A stretch of DNA of 64,000 bases from Clostridium fungisolvens (GCF_014193895.1 NZ_BLZR01000001.1:3658001-3722000); one strand, 5' to 3'; shown: positions 34,926 to 43,946, counted from the stretch's first letter. Numbers and translations: made by a program. The notes: generated by a model not told the origin, from the sequence alone.

Positions 34926-35246
34926 CTACTCTTCGTATACTTCTTTTGCTAACCTAAATACTGCCCACGCATTAGGCCATCCTGCATAAAACGCTAAATG
35001 GGTAATTATTTCTGACATTTCTTCAGCACTGACACCATTATTCTTGGCATTAAGAATATGATATTTTAAAGAGCTATCCAGTATTCCTTTTGACATCAAT
35101 GCTGTTACAGTAATGATACTGCGATCTCTTAATGATAATTTATCTTCTCTTGCCCAAACCTCGCCGAAAAGAACATCATCATTTAGTTCCGCAAATTTCG
35201 GTGCAAATGATCCAAGGGCATCTCTACCTGCTGTTTGTTTCTTCAT
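34926..35246 (-). CDS. Carboxymuconolactone decarboxylase/AhpD-like protein
   Basis: 106 residues, all-helical CMD fold: FAELNDDVLFGEVWAREDKL, SLRDRSIITVTALMSKGILD, SSLKYHILNAKNNGVSAEEM and SEIITHLAFYAGWPNAWAVF. The AhpD C-x-x-C pair is missing, so this is a non-peroxidase type. Small CMD proteins paired with a cupin are common in stress-inducible clusters with aldo-keto reductases or flavodoxins. It lies 44 bp behind the cupin gene, presumably in one transcript from the 19-bp-spacer promoter at 35794-35824. Confidence 0.88.
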   Translation of the reverse strand: MKKQTAGRDALGSFAPKFAELNDDVLFGEVWAREDKLSLRDRSIITVTALMSKGILDSSLKYHILNAKNNGVSAEEMSEIITHLAFYAGWPNAWAVFRLAKEVYEE

Positions 35247-35289
35247 AATTTCATTTCCTTTCCATTGCTAAGCTTTGTATTTATTCTAA

Positions 35290-35703
35290 CTATTTCAACC
35301 CTCTGTATTCTTCATCAGATACAGGCTCTAACCACTCATTAGAAGCACCTTCTGCTGGAACTTCTATTGCTAGATGTGCAAACCAGCTGTCTGGTGCAGC
35401 TCCATGCCAATGCTTTACTTCTGGTGCAATATTAACCACATCTCCTGCATGTAATTCTTGTGGTTCTTTTCCCCATTCCTGATAATAACCTCTGCCTGCT
35501 GTACATAAAAGTACCTGGCCCCCCTTATGATGAATATGCCAATTATTTCGGCATCCTGGTTCAAAGGTTACATTACCGATTCCGATTCTTTCCATAGTCA
35601 GCATGTTTAAATAGCTCTTTCCTATAAAATACTTCTCAAACATTTTATTTTCTTCTCCCATAGGAAATACAGTCCCTGCTTTTAATTCTTCTAAATTATT
35701 CAT
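35290..35703 (-). CDS. Cupin-domain protein
   Basis: 137 residues, single cupin barrel with both metal motifs: NNWHIHHKGGQVLLCTAGRG (His-x-His plus the family Gln) and GDVVNIAPEVKHWHGAAPDS (His). The enzymatic role is unknown; relatives sit next to CMD proteins and alcohol or quinone stress genes. I start at 35703, 8 bases after GGAGG; an ATG at 35727 has no site. First gene of a two-gene operon that diverges from the DXS-like gene. Confidence 0.88.
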   Translation of the reverse strand: MNNLEELKAGTVFPMGEENKMFEKYFIGKSYLNMLTMERIGIGNVTFEPGCRNNWHIHHKGGQVLLCTAGRGYYQEWGKEPQELHAGDVVNIAPEVKHWHGAAPDSWFAHLAIEVPAEGASNEWLEPVSDEEYRGLK

Positions 35704-35793
35704 TGATATCGCCTCCAAAATGTACATTGTTTATCGCACTCATTTTGAACGTCTTATACTTTTTTAATTACTCAACTGAAGTGCTATGATTTT

Positions 35794-35824
35794 ATCCTAA
35801 TACCTGAACCTAACTTTAGGTCAA
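35794..35824 (-). promoter_or_regulatory. MerR-type 19-bp-spacer promoter of the cupin operon
   Basis: Minus-strand TTGACC (35819-35824), 19-bp spacer, TAGGAT (35794-35799). The spacer holds the dyad ACCTAAAGTTAGGT. An over-long spacer with a central dyad is the mark of MerR-family activation. Confidence 0.6.
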
Positions 35825-35864
35825 GTACTTTTTTGATTGCAAAAACTGGTTGAACAAAAAATTC

Positions 35865-35895
35865 TTGACTTATAGTTAACTCTAAGTGCTAGTAT
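35865..35895 (+). promoter_or_regulatory. MerR-type 19-bp-spacer promoter of the DXS-like gene
   Basis: TTGACT (35865-35870), 19 bp, TAGTAT (35890-35895). The spacer contains TTATAGTTAACTCTAA, a near-perfect dyad very like published AdhR/MerR-type operators in Firmicutes. It lies 41 bp from the divergent promoter at 35794-35824. Confidence 0.65.
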
Positions 35896-35963
35896 AAGTA
35901 TGATATTTATTCATATTTTCTTGGATAAAACTAAATTTAGTTCATACGAAAGAAGGTAAAAAC

Positions 35964-37706
35964 GTGGCAAATATATTAGATAAAATATCAAATGTTCTTG
36001 ATATAAAAAAACTAACTACTGAAGAACTTAACACTTTATGCTCAGAAGTTAGAAATTCTATATTAAATAAAGTTAGTAAGGCAGGTGGACATCTTGGTCC
36101 AAATTTAGGAATTGTTGAGCTAACAGTAGCCTTACATTATGTATTTAATTCTCCTATAGACAAATTTGTATGGGATGTAAGTCACCAATCTTATGCACAT
36201 AAAATATTGACTGGAAGAAAAGATGCTTTTCTTTTTGAAGATAAATATAAAACTGTAACTGGTTTTACTTCTCCAAAGGAGAGTGAGCATGACTTCTTCA
36301 CTATAGGTCATACTTCAACTTCTGTAAGCTTAGCCTCTGGTCTTGCAAAAGCTAGAGACTTTAAAGGAACCAAAGAAAACATAGTTGCAATAATTGGCGA
36401 TGGTTCTTTAAGTGGTGGTGAAGCTTTTGAAGGCTTAGACAATGTTGCTGAATTTAAATCAAACTTTATTACAATCGTTAATGATAATGAGATGTCTATA
36501 GCTGAAAATCATGGTGGAATTTATGGTAACCTTGCTTTACTTAGAAAGACAAAGGGAGAAGCTGAACTTAATATATTCAAGGCTTTAGGCTTTAAATATG
36601 TTTATATTGAAGAAGGAAATAATGTTAATGTTTTAATAGAAGAATTACAAAAGATTAAAGATATAAATGAACCTATAGTTATACATATCCACACAGTTAA
36701 AGGTAATGGATACTCACATGCCGAAGAAAATAAAGAAAGATTCCATTGGTCTATGCCATTTGATATTGAGACTGGAAAAACTTTTGTTCAAAATTCTGGC
36801 GAAAACTATAAAAGAGTTACTATAAATCATATTACTGAAAAACTTCAAAAGGATGATAGAATTGTTGTAATAAATGCAGCGGTTCCTGGCGCTCTTGATC
36901 TAGTAGAATTTAGAGAAAATCATCCTGACAGATATTTTGATGTAGGAATTGCAGAAGAACATGCTATTGCCTTTGCTTCAGGCCTCGCTTCACAAGGAAT
37001 GAAACCTTTTGCTTTCTTCCCAAGTACTTTTATCCAAAGAACCTATGACCAAATATCACAGGATTTATGCATAAACAATAATCCTGCTATAATCATGGTT
37101 GAAAATGCAGGAATCTCTGGCAGCGATGCAACTCACCTTGGAATATTTGATATACCAATGATGAGCAATATTCCTAATTTAGTATACTTAGCACCTGCTA
37201 ATAAGGAAGAAGTAACAGCTATGATAGATTGGGCAATGGAACAAAAGGATTTTCCTGTTGCTATAAGAATATCCTCTTCTCCAATTAAAGAATTAAAGAC
37301 CAAACTTTCTTTAAATTACGAGTTAAATAAATTTGAGAAAGTTACAGAAGGAGAAAAGGTCGCAATTATAGGTCTTGGAAACTTCTTTAATCTAGCTGAA
37401 GAAGTGTCTGAAGAGTTACAAAAGCAAGGGATAACTCCTACTTTAATTAACCCAAGATTTATTACTGGAGTGGATGAAGAACTACTTACTTCCCTACTAG
37501 AAAACCATGATACTGTGATTACTCTCGAAGATGGTCTATTAAATGGGGGTTTTGGAGAAAAGATATCTAGATTCTTTGGTCCTACAAAGATGAGAGTTTT
37601 CAATTATGGTGCTCATAAGGAATTCACTGATGGTGTACCTATGAATGAGCTATATAAGAGATATCATTTGACTGCAGATCATATTGTTGCTGATATATTG
37701 AAATAA
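35964..37706 (+). CDS. dxs: Short 1-deoxy-D-xylulose-5-phosphate synthase (DXS) paralogue
   Basis: 580 residues with the DXS domain order: thiamin-diphosphate domain (SKAGGHLGPNLGIVELTVAL with the catalytic His; GDGSLSGGEAFEGLDN; NDNEMSIAEN), pyrimidine domain (DVGIAEEHAIAFASGLASQG; FPSTFIQRTYDQI) and a C-terminal transketolase domain. Housekeeping DXS has about 620-640 residues, so it is shorter by about 50; the GADG-x-THxG-x-FD segment reads SGSDATHLGIFDI. It condenses pyruvate and glyceraldehyde-3-P, for isoprenoids, thiamin and pyridoxal, if canonical. GTG start with AAGG upstream. The stress-type promoter suggests a second, inducible copy. No other MEP gene is nearby. Confidence 0.8.
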   Translation: MANILDKISNVLDIKKLTTEELNTLCSEVRNSILNKVSKAGGHLGPNLGIVELTVALHYVFNSPIDKFVWDVSHQSYAHKILTGRKDAFLFEDKYKTVTGFTSPKESEHDFFTIGHTSTSVSLASGLAKARDFKGTKENIVAIIGDGSLSGGEAFEGLDNVAEFKSNFITIVNDNEMSIAENHGGIYGNLALLRKTKGEAELNIFKALGFKYVYIEEGNNVNVLIEELQKIKDINEPIVIHIHTVKGNGYSHAEENKERFHWSMPFDIETGKTFVQNSGENYKRVTINHITEKLQKDDRIVVINAAVPGALDLVEFRENHPDRYFDVGIAEEHAIAFASGLASQGMKPFAFFPSTFIQRTYDQISQDLCINNNPAIIMVENAGISGSDATHLGIFDIPMMSNIPNLVYLAPANKEEVTAMIDWAMEQKDFPVAIRISSSPIKELKTKLSLNYELNKFEKVTEGEKVAIIGLGNFFNLAEEVSEELQKQGITPTLINPRFITGVDEELLTSLLENHDTVITLEDGLLNGGFGEKISRFFGPTKMRVFNYGAHKEFTDGVPMNELYKRYHLTADHIVADILK

Positions 37707-37738
37707 ATTTTATATTTAAAATAGATTTTATTTTATTG

Positions 37739-37774
37739 AGGTTGGAGATTGTTGATATCTCCAACCTTATTTTC
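37739..37774 (+). terminator. Terminator of the DXS-like gene
   Basis: AGGTTGGAGAT and ATCTCCAACCT pair perfectly around 7 bases, followed by TATTTTC. Confidence 0.7.
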
Positions 37775-37820
37775 TTATAAATACTTATTCATTATTTCAA
37801 TATGTATTGTTGATCTTATA

Positions 37821-38858
37821 TCATATTTTTTCAATTATTGATTTTCCTGTCTCAATAATTGTTTGTTCAACACTGTAGTCTGGTTTCCAATTCAAGATTT
37901 TACAAGCGTTATCACTACTCATTTTATAATTAATTCCTAAATCTGAACTAGTGTACCTAGCCATTGAGCTAAAAAGGGCCGCAAATTTTAATATAAAACT
38001 AGGAATTGTTCGATTTGGTATTTTCTTAGCTGTTTCACCAAGATTATTCTTTAAAATCATCCCTAACTGTTTCATAGATATGGACTGATTGTTAGAAATA
38101 ATGAAACGTTCTCCAGCAGCACTAGGTGTTTCTAATGCTAATATGTGAGCCTTAGCTAAATCACGTACATCAACTATAGGAAAATACAAGTCAAAAAATC
38201 CTGGTAAGTGACCTGATAACATCATTCCTATTAATTGATTAGAGCCAGTGGCTTTCTTAGCGATAACAGGCCCCATAACTGCTACCGGCAAAATAGTTGT
38301 AAGTTCCAAATTTCCGCTCTCTCTCTTAATAAATTCCCAAGCGCTTTTTTCAGCAAGAGTTTTGCTTTTATAGTAAGCATTAAGTTTGGTGTCATGAGCA
38401 AGATTACTCCAATCTTTTTCAGTAAATGTATAATCATTTCTAGCAGTTGTGTACCCCATACCCGCAGCACCAAAAGCTGAAGTCATGACTACTCTTTTGA
38501 CACCAGCATTTTTAGCTGCTCGTAATACCCTTAAGGTTCCTTCCTTAGCTGGTATAATCAGTTCATTTTCATCTTTTGGCATAACTGATGGGAGAGGAGA
38601 TGCCACATGTAGCACATAAGTTACATTGGCTACAGCAGCTGCCCAACCAGCATCCTTTGTTAAATCTGTTTCAAAAAACTGCAACTCTTTATTAGTAGGT
38701 TGTCCGAGCTCTGCTAATGCTTCTCGAACTTCTTCTTCTCGTTTAAACGAACGAACGGTGGTTCGAACGGAATAACCCTTCTTTAGTAATTCAGCTATGA
38801 TATATGTTGCGATATAGCCTGACCCTCCAGTAACAAGTACAATTTCTCTTTTTTGCAT
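37821..38858 (-). CDS. NAD(P)-dependent extended SDR, dihydroflavonol-reductase-like
   Basis: 345 residues. Rossmann motif VTGGSGYIATYIIAELLKKG at the N-terminus, then NADP-type Arg (TTVRSFKR), and the catalytic Y-x-x-x-K in NAYYKSKTLAEKSAWEF. Members reduce ketones or aldehydes such as dihydroflavonols, methylglyoxal or cinnamoyl substrates; the native substrate is unknown. AGGGG precedes the ATG. It diverges from an XRE/MmyB-type regulator, a pairing widely seen in bacteria in which the regulator represses the SDR gene. Confidence 0.88.
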   Translation of the reverse strand: MQKREIVLVTGGSGYIATYIIAELLKKGYSVRTTVRSFKREEEVREALAELGQPTNKELQFFETDLTKDAGWAAAVANVTYVLHVASPLPSVMPKDENELIIPAKEGTLRVLRAAKNAGVKRVVMTSAFGAAGMGYTTARNDYTFTEKDWSNLAHDTKLNAYYKSKTLAEKSAWEFIKRESGNLELTTILPVAVMGPVIAKKATGSNQLIGMMLSGHLPGFFDLYFPIVDVRDLAKAHILALETPSAAGERFIISNNQSISMKQLGMILKNNLGETAKKIPNRTIPSFILKFAALFSSMARYTSSDLGINYKMSSDNACKILNWKPDYSVEQTIIETGKSIIEKI

Positions 38859-39040
38859 TTTTTTACCCCTTTCGATCGGTTAATAGTTATCATCTTTTTA
38901 AGACTGTTGTTCTTTCTGACTTTAAGTACTGCTACCTCAAGTTAGATATTAATACAATTCTGATGCTTTTATAATTCAGAAAACTTTTATCCTTCCTATG
39001 AGTTATAAACTTAAATTTGTACTTATCTTATCATTTGTCT

Positions 39041-39073
39041 TATACTAGTAATAGGAGTGTATTTATACTAGTA
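39041..39073. promoter_or_regulatory. Repeated TATACTAGTA operator upstream of the XRE regulator
   Basis: TATACTAGTA occurs at 39041-39050 and 39064-39073, 23 bp apart, each containing the palindrome TACTAGTA. The copies lie just before the regulator gene and near a plausible TTGTCT/TGTATT promoter (39035-39063), so autoregulation and SDR control are likely. Confidence 0.5.
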
Positions 39074-39109
39074 TTATTACTACTACCATAAAGAAAGGCT
39101 ATAAATTCT

Positions 39110-39952
39110 ATGGATAATTCAAAACAAAGATATAAAGAATTTGGAGATTTTCTGAAAACTCGTAGAGCAAGGATATTACCCTCACAAGTTGGCTTACCTG
39201 AAGGTACACGCCGCCGAACTCCTGGTCTTAGACGTGAGGAAGTTGCTACTCTTTCAGGGGTCGGTTTAACATGGTATACATGGATTGAACAAGGACGTCC
39301 TATACAGGTATCTACACAAGTGCTTGAGAGTTTAGCAAGAACCTTGATGCTCGATAAGCAGGAGACCATACATCTTTACACTCTTGCCGGTCAAGCACCA
39401 CCAACGAGCTTTCCAAATTACGATGAATCTGTTGACCCGATGCTGCAGCATGTTCTGGACAGCTTAGAATTTTCTCCCGCACTAATTATGGATGTTCGTT
39501 TAAATGTGATTGCGTGGAATAATGCTGCTTCAAAGCTCTCCTTGAATTACGGTAAAATCAATATTTATAGGCGCAACATTCTCAGAATTATGTTTACAAA
39601 TGAAGATTTCAAAAAAACATTTACTGATTGGAGCTCTGCCGCACAAGGGATGATTGCAAGATTTCGTTCTGTCTACAGTAAATTTATAGACGATCCTTGG
39701 ATCGAAGAATTGGTAAGTGAACTTAAACGCGAAAGTAAAGAATTTGATTTATGGTGGTCAATGCATAATGTTAAAACAGAGGATACTCGATTTAAAAGCA
39801 TTATTCACCCAGTCTTAGGCAAGTTAGATTTTGAAGAAACAAGTTTATTGGTTGCCGATAATACCAGCTTACGAATGAGTATATTTACACCTTTGGCTGG
39901 GACAGATACAAAAGAAAAGATAAAGCAATTTCTAATAAGTCAGAACATTTAA
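39110..39952 (+). CDS. XRE-family regulator with MmyB-like ligand-binding domain
   Basis: 280 residues. Residues about 8-85 form the helix-turn-helix with the characteristic RRTPGLRREEVATLSGVGLT and TWYTWIEQGRPIQVSTQVLE. Residues about 105-275 are the MmyB-like PAS-type domain (NVIAWNNAASKLSL; LRIMFTNEDFKKTFTDW; WWSMHNVK; HPVLGKLDFE), which is reported to bind fatty-acid-like ligands in actinobacterial relatives. AAAGG lies 10 bases before the ATG. Divergent from the SDR gene. Confidence 0.92.
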   Translation: MDNSKQRYKEFGDFLKTRRARILPSQVGLPEGTRRRTPGLRREEVATLSGVGLTWYTWIEQGRPIQVSTQVLESLARTLMLDKQETIHLYTLAGQAPPTSFPNYDESVDPMLQHVLDSLEFSPALIMDVRLNVIAWNNAASKLSLNYGKINIYRRNILRIMFTNEDFKKTFTDWSSAAQGMIARFRSVYSKFIDDPWIEELVSELKRESKEFDLWWSMHNVKTEDTRFKSIIHPVLGKLDFEETSLLVADNTSLRMSIFTPLAGTDTKEKIKQFLISQNI

Positions 39953-40108
39953 TTTGACTTTGTATTTTAAAAGTCACCTACTTAAATAATTATTATAACT
40001 GAAAACTAACAAATAATTATATTTAATTTTTATCGAAGCTGTTTATTAAAGCTCCATAAAGAATAAAAATAAAGATTGGATTAATAAAATTCACTTAACT
40101 TTAATACA

Positions 40109-40149
40109 AAAAAAACAGTGTGAATCTTATTCATTTAAGATTCACACTG
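40109..40149 (-). terminator. Terminator of the CoA-transferase/permease/MaoC operon
   Basis: A 14-bp perfect stem CAGTGTGAATCTTA/TAAGATTCACACTG with a 6-base loop, followed on the minus strand by T7-8. Confidence 0.8.
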
Positions 40150-40167
40150 CTTTTAGATAACTTGTCT

Positions 40168-40584
40168 TTATTTAGGCGGCATTATAGTTGCAACGCCTAT
40201 CAGTACTTCAACACCATCTTGGTTTGTACATATAGTACTTAATTTTATTCTATTCTTATCTTCACGCTTCTCTATAACCTCAACTTCAGCTTTAATTGTA
40301 TCTCCTATTCTCACTGGAGCAACAAATTTAAGTTCTTGTCCAAGATATATTGAACCTGGTCCTGGCAATCGCATTCCAAGTACCGCTGATACTAAACCAG
40401 CTGTTAACATGCCATGAGCAATTCTTCCTTGAAACATTGTTTTTTCTGCCTCAACTTGATTTATATGAGCTGGATTTAAATCTCCTGTTATACCAGCATA
40501 TAAGTAAACATCAGTTTCTGTAATGGTCTTTTGAAAAGATGCTTTATCACCAATATTTATTTCTTTTATAGTTAAGCCCTTCAT
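40168..40584 (-). CDS. MaoC-like (R)-specific enoyl-CoA hydratase
   Basis: 138 residues, single hot-dog domain with the hydratase-2 motif: TGDLNPAHINQVEAEKTMFQ (Asp and His of D-x-N-P-x-H) and GRIAHGMLTAGLVSAVLG. These enzymes interconvert (R)-3-hydroxyacyl-CoA and trans-2-enoyl-CoA, for example (R)-3-hydroxybutyryl-CoA and crotonyl-CoA. GGAGG lies 8 bases before ATG 40584. It is the last of three genes behind a sigma-54 promoter; with the CoA-transferase and permease it would feed an imported 3-hydroxy acid into the butyryl-CoA pathway (inference). Confidence 0.9.
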   Translation of the reverse strand: MKGLTIKEINIGDKASFQKTITETDVYLYAGITGDLNPAHINQVEAEKTMFQGRIAHGMLTAGLVSAVLGMRLPGPGSIYLGQELKFVAPVRIGDTIKAEVEVIEKREDKNRIKLSTICTNQDGVEVLIGVATIMPPK

Positions 40585-40642
40585 TTTCAATTCCTCCTTA
40601 TATAATAACTTTTCATCTATGAACTAGTAAGCAAGCTCCTTA

Positions 40643-42037
40643 TTAAACAAAATGTAATATGCTTTGTAAAGCTATTAATACAAATACAGTTCCTGTCTTA
40701 ATACAAGTGATCACAAAAATATCTTTATATGATTGTTTGTGAGTTAATCCTGCAATTCCAAGTAGAGTTATAACTGCACCATTGTGAGGCAATGTATCCA
40801 TTCCACCTGAAGCCATAGCAGCAACACGATGAAGTAATTGTGGATTAATTCCAGCAGTATTTGCCCAACCTAAATATTGCTTACCAAAAGTATCAAGTGC
40901 TATACTCATTCCACCAGACGCAGAACCTGTAACTCCTGAAAGCACATTTACTGTTACTGCTTCTGAAAGTAATGGGCTACCATTTGGATTAATATTAGTT
41001 AAAGCATGAGCTATAGATTGAAATCCTGGTAAAGTTTTTATAACATTACCAAAGCCCACTTCTGATGCTGTATTCATAACAGCTAGTAGCGATCCAACTG
41101 CACCAGCATTGATTGCTGAAGCTAAATTACCTTTCATACGCTTTGGATTGATACAAATTGCAAGGAGAATACCAAAAACAAGTGCAATCATTAAAGCCCA
41201 GTTATTCATTGAACCTACAACACTAGCCTGTGGAATATTATAAGGAGCTTTAGTAACCCAAGAAACTATATCCCATTTAGGGAATACTAGTTTTTGTAAA
41301 ATCAAAGTCACTCCAAGTACAGATATTAATGGTAAGGCTGATATAAATGGATTTGGCAAACTTCCATCTTCAACAAGCACTGGCTCATTTTTATGATTTT
41401 CTCCATAGCCTTCTCCATTTGCTTGAGCTGTACGTTTACGCCACTCAAGATAAGATACACCACATACTAAAACTATAATCGCACCTAAGGTTCCAAATAT
41501 AGGAGCAGCATAAAGATCTGTGTTAAAGAACTTCATTGGTATAGAGTTTTGAATCTGAGGGGTTCCTGGAAGTGCATCCATAGTAAATGTGAAAGCACCA
41601 ACTGCTATAGTAGCAGGAACAAGTCTCTTTGGAATATCTGCTTCTTTAAATATTGCTGCGGCAAATGGATACACTGCAAATGCAACAACGAAAAGACTTA
41701 CACCACCATAAGTTAAAATGGCTGCTGATAAAATTACAGATAACATAGCACGCTTTTTACCCAATTTTTCAACTATAAATTTAGCGATAGATTTTGCTGC
41801 ACCGGATTGTTCCATAACTTTTCCAAATACAGCACCTAATAAGAAGAACGGAAAGTAAACCTTTACGTAATTACCTAAGTTAGGTAGAAATATTTCCGTA
41901 TAGGTTGGCATTACTGCCATTCCAGAAAATATAGCTGCAGCAATTGCAAATATAGGTGCAAACACAATAACTGAGAATCCTCTATAAGCCATAACCATTA
42001 ACAATACTAAGCTTAATAAAATACCTATAACCGCCAT
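40643..42037 (-). CDS. GntP-family permease
   Basis: 464 residues, about twelve hydrophobic helices, GntP/citrate:H+ symporter type (YRGFSVIVFAPIFAIAAAIF; FGKVMEQSGAAKSIAKFIVE; GVTGSASGGMSIALDTFG; LHRVAAMASGGMDTLPHNGA). The last two resemble the substrate loops of the family. Gluconate is the classical substrate, but family members next to CoA-transferases carry 3-hydroxybutyrate or other short acids. I start at 42037 (GGAGG 8 bases upstream); the ATG at 42052 is part of that site. Middle gene of the sigma-54 operon. Confidence 0.88.
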   Translation of the reverse strand: MAVIGILLSLVLLMVMAYRGFSVIVFAPIFAIAAAIFSGMAVMPTYTEIFLPNLGNYVKVYFPFFLLGAVFGKVMEQSGAAKSIAKFIVEKLGKKRAMLSVILSAAILTYGGVSLFVVAFAVYPFAAAIFKEADIPKRLVPATIAVGAFTFTMDALPGTPQIQNSIPMKFFNTDLYAAPIFGTLGAIIVLVCGVSYLEWRKRTAQANGEGYGENHKNEPVLVEDGSLPNPFISALPLISVLGVTLILQKLVFPKWDIVSWVTKAPYNIPQASVVGSMNNWALMIALVFGILLAICINPKRMKGNLASAINAGAVGSLLAVMNTASEVGFGNVIKTLPGFQSIAHALTNINPNGSPLLSEAVTVNVLSGVTGSASGGMSIALDTFGKQYLGWANTAGINPQLLHRVAAMASGGMDTLPHNGAVITLLGIAGLTHKQSYKDIFVITCIKTGTVFVLIALQSILHFV

Positions 42038-42117
42038 ATATAAAACCTCCATTTATTTATTATTTTTTCATTTAACAACCACTTTTTCTAACCATAGTTA
42101 TTTTTCACATTTATAAA

Positions 42118-43662
42118 TTACTTGAGATTCATAATTTCATCTTTAAAGATTCTTTCATCCATGAGCTTTAAATTCTGTGATATTATTGGTCTAAAATCCA
42201 TTTGATCCAGAATATCTTTTTCTAGATTTACTCCCGGAGCTATTTCTTCTAACTCAACTCCAGCACTGGTCAACCTAAAAACTGCTCTTTCAGTTATATA
42301 AAGAACTGATTGGTTTACTTCTCTTGCATAATCTCCACTGAAAGTGATTTGCTCAACATCCTTGATAAATTTCTTTGATTTACCTTCGTTATCAATGATT
42401 AGCTTACCATCAGAAATATTAATCTTAAGACCTCCTGCAGTAAAGGTTCCACAGAAAACAACCTTTTTTGCATTTTGAGTTATATTTATAAAACCGCCAC
42501 AACCAGCTATCTTAGGACCAAATTTACTTACATTGATATTTCCTTTTTCATCGCATTGGGCTAGTCCTAAAAATGCTACATCTAAGCCTCCACCATCGTA
42601 AAAGTCAAACTGAGAGGATTGATCTATTATACTATCTGGATTAATCGCTGCTCCAAAGCTTAGACCACCAGCTGGTATTCCTCCAATTGGCCCCGACTCA
42701 ATTGTAAGTCTCAAGGTATTACCTATATTTTCTTCATTTGCAACCATAGAAATACCCTCTGGCATTCCGATTCCTAAATTTGCAATTGCATTTGGCACAA
42801 GCTCCATAGCACAACGTCTAGCTATTATTTTTCTTTCATCCATCGGAAGACATTTTATAGAATTTGCTGGCATTTTTATTTCTCCACAGAAAGCCGGATT
42901 AAAAGCTTCTGCAAAGGTCTGCATGTGATCTTCTGCATTGGCTACAACCACAGCATCTACAAGTATTCCTGGAATCTTTACAAGTCTTGGATCTAAATTT
43001 CCTTTTGATACTATCTTTTCAACCTGAAGGATAACCTTTCCACCAGAATTTTTTGCTGCCTGAGCCATTGAAAGTCCATCAAGCGTAGCAGCTTCTTTTT
43101 GAAGACTGGCATTCCCTTCCTCATCTGCGTAAGTAGCCCTAATTATTGCTACATTTATAGGAAAAGCTTTATAGTAAAGATACTCTTTATCGTCAATCTC
43201 GATAACCTTTACAATATCTTCAGTAGTAAAATCATTTAATTTTCCGCCTTCAACCCTTGGATCTACAAAAGTTTTCAAACCAACATGAGTAATTGTTCCT
43301 GGCTTTCCTGCTGCAATATCTCTGTAGAGACTTGATATTACTCCTTGAGGAAGATTATAAGCTTTTATCTTATTCTTAATTGCTAGCTCTTGAACCTTAG
43401 GAGCCAGCCCCCAATGTCCTCCTATTACTCTAGAAAGAAGACCTTCTTGTCCTAAATGATTTAAGCCTTTTTCTTTCCCATCTCCTTGACCTGCTGCATA
43501 AACAAGAGTTAAGTTATTTGGAGCACCTTTCTCTAGATAAATTTCTTTAAGCTTCTTCGTAACTCCCTCAGGGTGTCCAATACCTATAAAGCCGCCTACT
43601 GCCACTGTGTCTCCATTTTTTATTAAGGAGATTGCTTGTTCCGCCAACATTACCTTGCTCAT
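42118..43662 (-). CDS. Family I acyl-CoA:carboxylate CoA-transferase (propionate/acetate CoA-transferase type, fused subunits)
   Basis: 514 residues; alpha-like half (NGDTVAVGGFIGIGHPEGVT) and beta-like half in one chain. The catalytic Glu (about 325) lies in LTIESGPIGGIPAGGLSFGA. Propionate CoA-transferases are 515-525 residues, so the length fits. It moves CoA from acetyl-CoA or butyryl-CoA to an imported acid via a glutamyl-CoA thioester. GGAGGAG precedes the ATG. A textbook -24/-12 promoter lies 80 bp upstream (43741-43757), so expression needs sigma-54 and an activator, presumably the protein encoded next upstream. First gene of the operon with GntP permease and MaoC hydratase. Confidence 0.92.
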   Translation of the reverse strand: MSKVMLAEQAISLIKNGDTVAVGGFIGIGHPEGVTKKLKEIYLEKGAPNNLTLVYAAGQGDGKEKGLNHLGQEGLLSRVIGGHWGLAPKVQELAIKNKIKAYNLPQGVISSLYRDIAAGKPGTITHVGLKTFVDPRVEGGKLNDFTTEDIVKVIEIDDKEYLYYKAFPINVAIIRATYADEEGNASLQKEAATLDGLSMAQAAKNSGGKVILQVEKIVSKGNLDPRLVKIPGILVDAVVVANAEDHMQTFAEAFNPAFCGEIKMPANSIKCLPMDERKIIARRCAMELVPNAIANLGIGMPEGISMVANEENIGNTLRLTIESGPIGGIPAGGLSFGAAINPDSIIDQSSQFDFYDGGGLDVAFLGLAQCDEKGNINVSKFGPKIAGCGGFINITQNAKKVVFCGTFTAGGLKINISDGKLIIDNEGKSKKFIKDVEQITFSGDYAREVNQSVLYITERAVFRLTSAGVELEEIAPGVNLEKDILDQMDFRPIISQNLKLMDERIFKDEIMNLK

Positions 43663-43740
43663 ATTTTCTCCTCCTTTTCATATACTCCATAAAGTAAAAG
43701 TGTAATATTTATTAATAAGTTCGCTTTCACTTATTTATAT

Positions 43741-43757
43741 AGCAACATTCATGCCAA
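43741..43757 (-). promoter_or_regulatory. sigma-54 (-24/-12) promoter
   Basis: Minus-strand TTGGCATGAATGTTGCT matches the consensus yTGGCACGrNNNTTGCw with correct GG-to-GC spacing. It lies between the sigma-54 activator gene and the CoA-transferase gene. Confidence 0.85.
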
Positions 43758-43842
43758 AGCTTCAGAGATAAAATAAACGTAAATAAAGGGTCTTATCTGC
43801 TTTAAAGGTATACAAATCTTATAAAACTCAAATTTTATGTTC

Positions 43843-43902
43843 ACATTTCCGTACATTAATTTAAGTAAACATTTACATAGTGTGCGTTCTTCCGAACAAT
43901 TA
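43843..43902. promoter_or_regulatory. Candidate upstream activator sites
   Basis: GTTCTTCCGAAC (43886-43897), an inverted repeat, and a related TTCCGTACA half-site (43846-43854) share TTCCGnACA. They are 90-150 bp upstream of the -24/-12 promoter, the usual place for enhancer sites of a sigma-54 activator. Confidence 0.4.
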
Positions 43903-43910
43903 TAATAAAT

Positions 43911-43946
43911 AAAAAAAGTAGTTGTACGAATCTCCGTACAACTACT
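43911..43946 (-). terminator. Terminator of the sigma-54 activator gene, overlapping its stop codon
   Basis: AGTAGTTGTACG (43917-43928) and CGTACAACTACT (43935-43946) form a perfect 12-bp stem followed on the minus strand by T7. The stop codon of the activator (43942-43944) lies inside the stem. Confidence 0.8.
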
